The notes below the pieces were generated by a model. That model made no database searches, was not told where the DNA came from, and worked only from the letters and a program-made list of their open reading frames with translations. Positions 1 to 5,002 of a stretch of DNA of 9,026 bases are shown here, piece after piece. Source of the stretch: Thermocaproicibacter sp036844765 (GTDB lineage Bacteria > Bacillota > Clostridia > Oscillospirales > Acutalibacteraceae). Each line of letters opens with the position of its first letter. Positions within the stretch are counted from its first letter, which is position 1. The DNA lies in assembly GCA_036844765.1 (NCBI GenBank), contig DAIUFE010000059.1:1-9026 (forward strand), in the 5' to 3' direction. The position numbers were made by a program, and so were the translations under genes.

Positions 1-55
1 CGAACCCACACAACCAGCTTGGAAGGCTGGAGTTCTACCACTGAACTACACTCGC
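1..55 (-). tRNA. tRNA-Gly (anticodon UCC), 3' part outside the window
   Basis: Read on the minus strand from 55 downward, the acceptor 5' strand GCGAGTG is followed by TA, a D-arm (GTTC, loop AGTGGTA, GAAC), and an anticodon stem CCAGC/GCTGG at 26-30 and 14-18. The 7-base loop is CTTCCAA. The anticodon is TCC at 21-23, which reads GGA (Gly). The variable region and the start of the T-arm (GGGTTCG) follow. The window ends inside the T-arm, so the acceptor 3' strand cannot be checked. Its own promoter lies just upstream. Confidence 0.93.
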
Positions 56-73
56 GTTTCAGCGACGGCTTTT

Positions 74-103
74 ATTTTAGCATATTCCGAAGCCGCTTGT
101 CAA
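74..103 (-). promoter_or_regulatory. Promoter of the tRNA-Gly gene
   Basis: On the minus strand there is a perfect -35 TTGACA (98-103), an 18-base spacer ending in TGC (extended -10), and a -10 TAAAAT (74-79). Transcription would start a few bases before the tRNA 5' end at 55, leaving a very short leader. This is typical of stable-RNA genes. Confidence 0.8.
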
Positions 104-194
104 TGATTCTTCCGCATTTTATGCGGCTTTTCCGCGCCTTTGCGGGGCCACTGCGGCCCGGGACACCGAAAAACGGGAATTTTTCCGGCGCAAA

Positions 195-223
195 TTGATA
201 TTTTGCGGGGAAAATGTTATGAT
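195..223 (+). promoter_or_regulatory. Promoter of the MIF-family gene
   Basis: -35 TTGATA (195-200), a 17-base spacer ending in TGT (extended -10 signature), and -10 TATGAT (218-223). The start codon is at 260, giving a leader of about 30 nt. The stretch from 104 to 194 between this and the divergent tRNA promoter shows nothing else that I can identify. Confidence 0.75.
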
Positions 224-259
224 AGACGCAGCTTCGTAAACGAAAAAGGAGGGGTCCCG

Positions 260-604
260 ATGCCCTGCATCCAGACGAAGGTCAGCGTGCCGATCCCCGC
301 GGAAACGGAAGAAAAGCTGAAAACCAGGTTCGGAAAGGCGATCGCGCTGCTCCCGGGGAAGTCCGAAGAGTGGTTGATGCTCACGTTCGAGGACAACTGC
401 CGCCTGTATTTTCAGGGGAAAAAAGAGCCGGGGGCCGCGTTCGTGGCCGTCAAGCTGTACGGGAAAGCCGGGAACGGCGCCTACGACGCGCTGACGAAGG
501 AATTGACCGCGATTGTGTCCGAAGAACTGCGCATCCGCCCCGACCGGATCTATATCCAGTACGAAGAGACGGACCATTGGGGCTGGAACGGCGGAAATTT
601 CTGA
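260..604 (+). CDS. MIF/tautomerase-superfamily protein
   Basis: A 114-residue protein of the macrophage migration inhibitory factor family, whose members are about 115 residues long and have phenylpyruvate/D-dopachrome tautomerase activity. Evidence is the Met-Pro start, which exposes the catalytic N-terminal proline after Met removal. A lysine (Lys33 of the mature chain) aligns with human Lys32. The block YGKAG, the segment LRIRPDRIYIQY (matching human LRISPDRVYINY) and the C-terminal GWNGGNF are also diagnostic. The human CALC redox motif is absent (AAFV here) and human Asn97 is Gln. The frame is open upstream, but the start at 260 is fixed by the proline requirement and by AGGAGG at 247-252, 7 nt away. 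It appears monocistronic, with no signal peptide. Its substrate is unknown; the family call is strong, the activity is inferred. Confidence 0.93.
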   Translation: MPCIQTKVSVPIPAETEEKLKTRFGKAIALLPGKSEEWLMLTFEDNCRLYFQGKKEPGAAFVAVKLYGKAGNGAYDALTKELTAIVSEELRIRPDRIYIQYEETDHWGWNGGNF

Positions 605-643
605 CCCGCTCTTGAAGCCACCGTTCGGCCGGGAATTTCAAAT

Positions 644-661
644 CGGGCCGGGACCGGCCCG
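644..661. repeat. GC-rich inverted repeat upstream of the lipoprotein gene
   Basis: CGGGCCGG (644-651), a 2-base centre, then CCGGCCCG (654-661): a perfect 8-bp dyad between the MIF-family gene and the next start codon. There is no T-tract after it, so it is not a convincing intrinsic terminator. It ends 6 bases before the ribosome site of the next gene and could pair in the mRNA or be a protein site. Confidence 0.5.
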
Positions 662-679
662 GATTGCGGAGGGATCGTT

Positions 680-1126
680 TTGAGAAAATCTGCTGCGTTT
701 CTGGCCGCCCTTCTCGCGGCCGCCGTGTTGCTGACGGCCGGGGGATGCTCGGCGCGCTCCGCCGTTTCGCCCGAGGATTTCCAGAAAAAGGCCGAGGGGC
801 TGGGATATTCCGTGCAGGCGCAGACCTCGTCGCAGGCCGGGGCGGAAAAAGAGCTTTCCGCCGCGAAAGACGGGTCCGACGTGCAGGTGGCCTTCACCGA
901 CTTCGGCACCGCCGCCGACGCGATGAGCGCCTATTCCGCCGTCAAGGAGGGCCTGCCTTCCGCGGGGGGCAAGACCCTCGACACCGACGCTTACAACCGG
1001 TACGCCGTCACGAACGGCGAGATTTATTATGCGCTGGTCCGGATGGATCATACTGTTTTGAGTTGTAAGGCGGCCGCGTCGAAGAAAAAGGACGTCGACG
1101 CCCTGGTCTCCGCGATCAAGTACTGA
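680..1126 (+). CDS. Small lipoprotein of unknown function
   Basis: A 148-residue secreted protein with a signal peptide (Arg-Lys, then a hydrophobic Ala/Leu run to about residue 20) and a lipobox-like TAGGC with the lipid-modified cysteine at residue 23. The mature part is hydrophilic and of mixed charge. It contains an FxxxAxxLGYxV stretch near the N-terminus, a central Asp/Ala-rich segment and a Tyr-rich stretch (residues about 107-118), with no recognised domain. Its layout resembles short clostridial lipoproteins with two related alpha/beta repeats, but I cannot name a family. The start is UUG at 680, because GGAGGG at 668-673 sits 6 nt upstream and the signal peptide needs it; no in-frame ATG precedes the signal peptide. 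Anchored on the outer face of the membrane by inference. Confidence 0.8.
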   Translation: MRKSAAFLAALLAAAVLLTAGGCSARSAVSPEDFQKKAEGLGYSVQAQTSSQAGAEKELSAAKDGSDVQVAFTDFGTAADAMSAYSAVKEGLPSAGGKTLDTDAYNRYAVTNGEIYYALVRMDHTVLSCKAAASKKKDVDALVSAIKY

Positions 1127-1168
1127 GGCCGCGGGGGGCGGGTTCACGGAAAATTTACAGGAAAAGCA

Positions 1169-1231
1169 ACAAGCCCGGCTCCGGAATCTTGTAACAAAGC
1201 AGGATCCGCCCCGCGCCGGCTTGTAGTTTTT
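1169..1231 (+). terminator. Candidate terminator after the lipoprotein gene
   Basis: The arm ACAAGCCCGGC (1169-1179) can pair with GCCGGCTTGT (1215-1224) with one bulged base. AG and five T (1227-1231) follow. The 35-base loop can form a smaller inner helix (CGGAATC with GATCCG). If it terminates, the promoter of the next gene must overlap it or lie inside the hairpin region, since only 22 bases remain before 1254. I found no good promoter in 1127-1253, so this may instead be an attenuator or an operator. Confidence 0.4.
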
Positions 1232-1253
1232 CTGCGGAAAGTGGTGGGCCGCT

Positions 1254-2144
1254 GTGACTGCCGGGATCGGCAGCGAGGAAAAAATCAAAAGCGTTTACGC
1301 TTCCCTGCGCGCTTCGGAGAAAAAGGTGGCCGATTACGTCCTCAGCCGGATGGACGCCGTCGCGGGCCTTTCCATCGCGGAGCTCTCGCGCCGGGCGGGG
1401 GTCAGCCAGCCCACGGTCATCCGCTTTGTGCGGGCGCTGGGGTTCAGCGGCTACCGCAGGTTCAAATTCGCGCTGCTGGAGGAAAGGCGGAACGGCGCGC
1501 CGGAAGCCGCGTTCGAGCCCTTGGACGGCTTTGACCTGCGCCCGTGGGACCGGCTCGAGGACATCCCCCTCAAAACCGTCCGCGTTTCCAAAAGCGTGCT
1601 GGACGACACCCTGAAATCCGTTTCGCCGGCCGCTTACCGGCAGGCGGTGGCATACCTTGCCGCCGCGCGCATCATCGATATCTACTGCGTTGAGAATTCC
1701 ATGGCCCCGGCGAGCGATCTGCTCAACAAGCTGATCTACCTCGGGCTGCAGTGCCGCCTTCATACCGACGGCTACCTCCAGCAGATTTCGGCCTGCCACC
1801 TGAGCCCGGCCGATGCCGCGGTCGCGTTCTCCTACTCCGGCTCCTCCGCCGACACGGTCAAGGCGCTGAAGCAGGCGAAAAAATCCGGGGCGAAGACCAT
1901 CGCCGTCACCAACGTGCGGGATTCCGTGATCGCCGGAAGCGCGGATGTCTGCATCCTTGCGGGCGGCAGGCGGAACGTCATCTACGGGAACGCGATCTTC
2001 TCCCGGGTTTCGCAGCTCGCCGTGGTGGATATGCTCTATATGGGCGTCATCCTCAGCGATTACAGGCGGTTTTCGGCGGAGCTCGACAAGAGCGGCGCCC
2101 TGATCCGCGACCGCGGATACGAAGCGCCGGAAAAAAAGAAATAA
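1254..2144 (+). CDS. RpiR-family transcriptional regulator (HTH plus SIS domain)
   Basis: A 296-residue regulator of usual RpiR/MurR length. The N-terminal HTH_6 domain covers about residues 5-80, with the typical SEKKVADYVL (21-30) and the recognition region LSRRAGVSQPTVIRFVRALG (44-63). A linker leads to a SIS sugar-isomerase-type domain (about 125-260) with SYSGSS at 193-198 and the following KALKQAKKSGAKTIAVTN. In family members the SIS domain binds a phosphosugar and controls DNA binding. Here the first phosphate loop, usually glycine-rich, reads YCVENSM (144-150), so the ligand may differ. The start is GUG at 1254 with a weak GGTGGG site (1243-1248); no better start exists. It lies directly upstream of phnWX on the same strand, so it is the obvious candidate regulator of that operon. 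That role is inferred from position. Confidence 0.92.
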   Translation: MTAGIGSEEKIKSVYASLRASEKKVADYVLSRMDAVAGLSIAELSRRAGVSQPTVIRFVRALGFSGYRRFKFALLEERRNGAPEAAFEPLDGFDLRPWDRLEDIPLKTVRVSKSVLDDTLKSVSPAAYRQAVAYLAAARIIDIYCVENSMAPASDLLNKLIYLGLQCRLHTDGYLQQISACHLSPADAAVAFSYSGSSADTVKALKQAKKSGAKTIAVTNVRDSVIAGSADVCILAGGRRNVIYGNAIFSRVSQLAVVDMLYMGVILSDYRRFSAELDKSGALIRDRGYEAPEKKK

Positions 2145-2162
2145 TTGAAAACAAGAGAATGT

Positions 2163-2206
2163 TCTGAAAGCGTTGTCACTTTTCTACAACGCTTTCAGAG
2201 CTTTTT
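2163..2206 (+). terminator. Intrinsic terminator of rpiR
   Basis: Perfect 13-bp stem CTGAAAGCGTTGT (2164-2176) with ACAACGCTTTCAG (2186-2198). T2163-A2199 extends it to 14 bp. The loop is 9 bases, and the stem is followed by GC and five T (2202-2206). It lies 19 bases after the rpiR stop, so rpiR and phnW are probably separate transcripts. The left arm also forms a cre-like site, annotated separately. Confidence 0.85.
2165..2178 (+). promoter_or_regulatory. Candidate CcpA-binding cre site
   Basis: TGAAAGCGTTGTCA matches the degenerate Firmicutes cre consensus TGWAANCGNTNWCA at every specified position. It overlaps the left arm of the rpiR terminator and lies about 110-120 bp upstream of the predicted phnW transcription start. 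The reverse-strand copy formed by the right arm matches only in its half TGAAAGCG. The match is seen directly; binding is inferred, and the overlap with a terminator stem may be accidental. Confidence 0.45.
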
Positions 2207-2231
2207 GTACTTTTTTACATGAATCTGCCCA

Positions 2232-2250
2232 AAACTTTACATAAACTTTA
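2232..2250 (+). repeat. Phased direct repeats upstream of the phnW promoter
   Basis: AAACTTTA occurs at 2232-2239 and again at 2243-2250, 11 bp apart, i.e. about one helical turn. The pair sits immediately upstream of the weak -35 element. A related TTTTACAT is found at 2213-2220. This is a plausible binding site for a regulator, perhaps the adjacent RpiR protein. Confidence 0.4.
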
Positions 2251-2279
2251 TGGAGTTCCCTTGGGGACGATGCTACAAT
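2251..2279 (+). promoter_or_regulatory. Predicted phnWX promoter with spacer dyad
   Basis: Extended -10 TGC-TACAAT (-10 hexamer 2274-2279) with a poor -35 TGGAGT (2251-2256) at 17 bp. The spacer holds the dyad GTTCCC-TT-GGGGAC (2255-2268, one mismatch), positioned where a bound protein would affect polymerase. A weak -35 with upstream repeats suggests regulated expression. Confidence 0.5.
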
Positions 2280-2446
2280 AAGCCTAAAATTCGGAGCGGA
2301 AACGAGAGAGCGGCACGGGGGCTTCCAGCGCCGGCGCCGCGGGGCATCCTTCCGAAAGCCGGAGCGCGCCCGGCTTTCGGGAATGCGGCGGTCCGCCCCG
2401 AAAAGCAAAAGCTTATCCGACAAATTTGAAATCCACCGAGGTTTTT
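2280..2446 (+). promoter_or_regulatory. Long structured 5' leader of phnW mRNA
   Basis: About 160 nt separate the predicted start site from the phnW ATG. The leader contains a perfect 11-bp hairpin, CCGAAAGCCGG (2352-2362) with CCGGCTTTCGG (2370-2380), and a 7-base loop. A flanking GCAT (2344-2347) / ATGC (2383-2386) pairing can extend it. No U-tract follows, so it is not an obvious terminator. I do not recognise a known riboswitch class. Confidence 0.4.
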
Positions 2447-3559
2447 ATGCAGACGAAACGATATAAGCTCCTGACCCCCGGCCCTTTGACCACCACCGAC
2501 ACCGTCAAGCGGGAGATGCTGTTCGACCACTGCACGTGGGACGAGGACTATAAAAAGATCACCCGCGGGATCCGCGCCCGCCTGCTCCGGCTCGCGGGCC
2601 TTACGCCCGACCGGTACACCGCCGTGCTGATGCAGGGCAGCGGCACGTTCGGGGTGGAATCCGTCTTTTCCAGCGTGATCGGCGCCGGCGACAAGGTCCT
2701 GATCTGCTCCAACGGCGCCTACGGCGAACGCATGGCGGAAATCTGCCGGTGGAACCGCATCCCCTTCCTGCAGTACCGGGAGGCGTACGACCGCATCCCC
2801 TCCGCCGAAAAAGTGGGGAAGCTCCTGGACGGGGACCCCTCCGTCACCCACGTCGCCATCGTCCACTGCGAGACCACGACCGGCATCCTCAACGATATCC
2901 GGAGCGTGGGCGCGCAGGCCAAGGCGCACGGCAAGACGTTCATCGTGGACGCCATGAGCAGCTTCGGCTGCATGGAGATCCCGGCGGAGGAGTGGGGGAT
3001 CGATTTTATGATCAGCAGCGCCAACAAATGCATCCAGGGCGTACCGGGTTTTTCGTTCATCCTCGCCCGCCGGGAGCCGATGCTGCGGTCGAAAGACACC
3101 GGCCGCAGCCTCTCGCTCAACCTTTACGGCCAGTGGGAGACCATGGAAAAGGACGGCAAATGGCGCTTCACCTCGCCCACGCACGCGGTGCTGGCGTTCG
3201 CGAAGGCGCTCGACGAGCTCGACGCGGAGGGCGGCGTCGCCGCGCGCGGCCGGCGCTATGCGGAGAACAACCGCCTGCTGATCGAGGGTATGGCCGCCCT
3301 GGGCCTGCGCACGTATATCGACCGGAAATACCAGTCCCCGGTCATCACCACGTTCCTCTATCCGGAAGGCGTCGGTTTCAGCTTCGCCGACATGTATCGG
3401 TATATCAAGGACCGCGGGTACGTGATCTATCCCGGCAAGCTGACGGAGACCGATACGTTCCGGATCGGCAGCATCGGGGAGATTTACCCGGAGGATATCC
3501 GCAGGGTCTGCGGAATCATGAAGGATTTCCTGCAGGCCCGGAAGAAGGAGGCGCTCTGA
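2447..3559 (+). CDS. phnW: 2-Aminoethylphosphonate--pyruvate transaminase
   Basis: A 370-residue cytosolic PLP enzyme that converts 2-aminoethylphosphonate plus pyruvate to phosphonoacetaldehyde plus L-alanine, the first step of AEP breakdown. It is collinear with known PhnW: LLTPGPLTTT (8-17), QGSGTFGVESV, HCETTTGILN, VDAMSSFG with Asp168 (pyridine nitrogen contact), and SSANKCIQGVPGF with the Schiff-base lysine at 194. WRFTSPTHAVLAF and the C-terminal VIYPGKLTETDTFRIGSIGEI are also conserved. Length matches the family. The frame opens earlier with a UUG at 2426, but the ATG at 2447 fits the family N-terminus and has GAGG at 2438-2441, 5 nt upstream. The stop overlaps the phnX start by one base. 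No phosphonate transporter lies in the window. Confidence 0.97.
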   Translation: MQTKRYKLLTPGPLTTTDTVKREMLFDHCTWDEDYKKITRGIRARLLRLAGLTPDRYTAVLMQGSGTFGVESVFSSVIGAGDKVLICSNGAYGERMAEICRWNRIPFLQYREAYDRIPSAEKVGKLLDGDPSVTHVAIVHCETTTGILNDIRSVGAQAKAHGKTFIVDAMSSFGCMEIPAEEWGIDFMISSANKCIQGVPGFSFILARREPMLRSKDTGRSLSLNLYGQWETMEKDGKWRFTSPTHAVLAFAKALDELDAEGGVAARGRRYAENNRLLIEGMAALGLRTYIDRKYQSPVITTFLYPEGVGFSFADMYRYIKDRGYVIYPGKLTETDTFRIGSIGEIYPEDIRRVCGIMKDFLQARKKEAL

Positions 3560-4338
3560 TGGAAGCGGTGATCTTAGACTGGTCCGGGACCGCCGTGGAT
3601 TACGGCTGCTTCGCCCCGGTCAAGGCGTTCCTGGCAACGTTCGCGAAATACGGCGTCCGCCCGACGCTGGAGGAAACGAGGAAGCCGATGGGCATGCTCA
3701 AGCGCGACCACCTGCGCGCGATGCTCGCCGTGCCCCGTATCCGGGAAAGCTTCACGCGCGCCGCCGGTCACTCCTGCGGCGAACGGGATGCCGAGCGGAT
3801 GTACGCGACCTTCGAGGAAGAGCTGCTGAGCATCCTCCCGGATTATTCCGAACCGCTGCCGTTCGTGGCGGAGACCGTCCGGGGGCTGCGCGCGCGGGGC
3901 GTGAAAATCGGCTCCACGACGGGCTATACGGACCGCATGATGGCGCTGGTGGCCCCGGCGGCGAAGGCGCTCGGCTACGAGCCCGACCTGTGGCTGACCC
4001 CGGACGCCGCCGGAGGGCGCGGCAGGCCCTATCCCTATATGATCTTTCAAAACATGGAAAAGCTCGGCGCCTCTTCCGTGCGGAAGGTCCTGAAGGTGGG
4101 GGATACCGTTTCCGATATCCGGGAGGGCAAAAACGCCGGGGTCTGGACGGCCGGCGTGGTGAAGGGAAGCTCCGAGCTGGGGCTTTCCAGAGAGGACTAC
4201 GACGCGCTGCCGCCGGAGGAGGCGCGGCTCCGCACCGCGCGGGTTGCCCAAACCTTCGCGGACGCCGGCGCCGATTTCGTGATCCAGGATATGAGCGGGC
4301 TGATCCCGCTGATCGAAAGGATCGACGCCGCGGACTGA
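3559..4338 (+). CDS. phnX: Phosphonoacetaldehyde hydrolase (phosphonatase)
   Basis: A 259-residue HAD-superfamily enzyme that cleaves the C-P bond of phosphonoacetaldehyde to acetaldehyde and phosphate. The nucleophile Asp7 lies in DWSGTAVD. The Schiff-base Lys48 lies in KPMGMLKRDH within the cap domain; its spacing from Asp7 is the same as Asp12-Lys53 in the Bacillus cereus enzyme. STTGYT (119-124), GRPYPYM (155-161) and the acidic motif KVGDTVSD with Asp182 and Asp186 complete the active site. The residue two after the nucleophile is Ser9, where B. cereus has Ala. The start ATG overlaps the phnW stop (TGATG), and AAGGAGG at 3545-3551 precedes it by 7 nt, indicating translational coupling. 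With phnW it makes a complete AEP degradation pathway. Confidence 0.97.
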   Translation: MEAVILDWSGTAVDYGCFAPVKAFLATFAKYGVRPTLEETRKPMGMLKRDHLRAMLAVPRIRESFTRAAGHSCGERDAERMYATFEEELLSILPDYSEPLPFVAETVRGLRARGVKIGSTTGYTDRMMALVAPAAKALGYEPDLWLTPDAAGGRGRPYPYMIFQNMEKLGASSVRKVLKVGDTVSDIREGKNAGVWTAGVVKGSSELGLSREDYDALPPEEARLRTARVAQTFADAGADFVIQDMSGLIPLIERIDAAD

Positions 4339-4350
4339 ATTTCCGGATAC

Positions 4351-4386
4351 GGAATCTCCCCTGTCCGACTGGACGGGGGAGATTCC
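4351..4386. terminator. Hairpin between convergent phnX and lipoprotein genes
   Basis: GGAATCTCCCCTGTCC (4351-4366) pairs with GGACGGGGGAGATTCC (4371-4386): 16 bp with a single wobble and a GACT tetraloop. It sits between the two converging stop codons (4338 and 4426) and is nearly symmetrical, so it could act on both transcripts. No T-run follows on either strand, so it may block exonucleases rather than terminate on its own. Confidence 0.6.
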
Positions 4387-4425
4387 GACGTGTCCTGGGG
4401 AAATCAAGAAAGTCGGCGCGGGCGG

Positions 4426-4968
4426 TCAGTCCGGCGCATAGGTTTCGAGAGCCTGCGTCGCCGGGGTTTTCTCGTCGAAATTGTAGAAACGGACCTCGAG
4501 GTCCCACGACGGGACGGAAAGCGTGAGCGGCAGGCCGGTCCCGGGGTCCGCGGTCAGCGAGAAGGCGCAGCCCTCCGCGCTGCCGGTGAACTCGTTTTTC
4601 CCGGAAGAGGTCAGGGCGCCGGTCCGCTCGGCGCCGTCCAGCGTGCGGACGAGCAGCGAGGCGAACGAGCCTTCCGGCAGGTTTTCCGTCTCGCTTTCGT
4701 CCGAAAGGCCCTCGTACGTCTGCGAAAAGCCGTCGCCGTTCCAGTACCACGCCAGCCCGGCGGGGCCGCCGGAGACGATTTCGACCGAAGCGGAGCCCGG
4801 CCCCTCGCGGCGGACCGCACAGGTGTATTTTTGGCCGCCGCAGGCGATGTCCGCCTCGCAGGAGAACGTGAAGTCCAGGTCCTCCGCCTTGAAGGCTTTC
4901 CCCGCCGAGCAGCCGCAGAAAAAAAGAAGGCACAGCGCCGCCGCGCCCGCCCAAAATTTCCGGAACAT
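4426..4968 (-). CDS. Lipoprotein of unknown function
   Basis: A 180-residue secreted lipoprotein with an N-terminal Arg-Lys, a hydrophobic stretch (about residues 5-19) and FFCGCS, whose Cys20 is the likely lipidated residue (Cys18 is less likely). The mature chain alternates short hydrophobic and charged segments typical of a beta-rich domain and contains GLAWYWNGDGF. Its pattern loosely recalls LolA/RseB-like lipid-binding folds of Firmicutes lipoproteins, a weak inference. Two ATGs lie close together (4972-4974 and 4966-4968). The second is chosen because GGAGGG (4975-4980) abuts the first with no spacing but stands 6 nt from the second. It is the last gene of the minus-strand unit, 34 nt after the AcpS-NnrD stop, with a GC palindrome in the gap. 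Confidence 0.8.
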   Translation of the reverse strand: MFRKFWAGAAALCLLFFCGCSAGKAFKAEDLDFTFSCEADIACGGQKYTCAVRREGPGSASVEIVSGGPAGLAWYWNGDGFSQTYEGLSDESETENLPEGSFASLLVRTLDGAERTGALTSSGKNEFTGSAEGCAFSLTADPGTGLPLTLSVPSWDLEVRFYNFDEKTPATQALETYAPD

Positions 4969-4979
4969 CGGCATCCCTC

Positions 4980-4999
4980 CGCCGGGCGGCCGCCCGGCG
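4980..4999. repeat. Perfect 20-bp GC palindrome at the lipoprotein ribosome site
   Basis: CGCCGGGCGG-CCGCCCGGCG is a perfect inverted repeat between the AcpS-NnrD stop (5003) and the lipoprotein ribosome site (4975-4980), which it touches. In the minus-strand mRNA it would form a strong hairpin directly 5' of the ribosome site. No T-tract follows, so it is not a terminator. It may set relative expression or RNA stability. Confidence 0.7.
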
Positions 5000-5002
5000 C
5001 GG

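Noticed and set aside
1..55. tRNA-Gly as an integration site for a mobile element
   Set aside because: No integrase, attachment repeat or foreign base composition is visible in the adjacent DNA.
140..259. Longer N-terminus for the MIF-family protein
   Set aside because: It would bury the catalytic proline and would start upstream of the predicted promoter.
644..661. Terminator after the MIF-family gene
   Set aside because: It has a strong stem but a 2-base centre and no T-tract; kept only as an inverted repeat.
2426..2446. UUG start for phnW
   Set aside because: There is no ribosome site, and the extra seven residues are absent from family N-termini. ATG at 2447 fits better.
2749..3558. 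Upstream extension of the phnX frame within phnW, giving a 529-codon protein
   Set aside because: The part inside phnW is Arg/Gly/Pro-rich out-of-frame sequence. The phnX ATG at 3559 has an ideal ribosome site and matches the family N-terminus.
3752..4954. 400-codon minus-strand frame across the 3' part of phnX and the lipoprotein gene
   Set aside because: It overlaps two supported genes in another frame, crosses the convergent hairpin, and its translation is low-complexity Arg/Pro/Ala.
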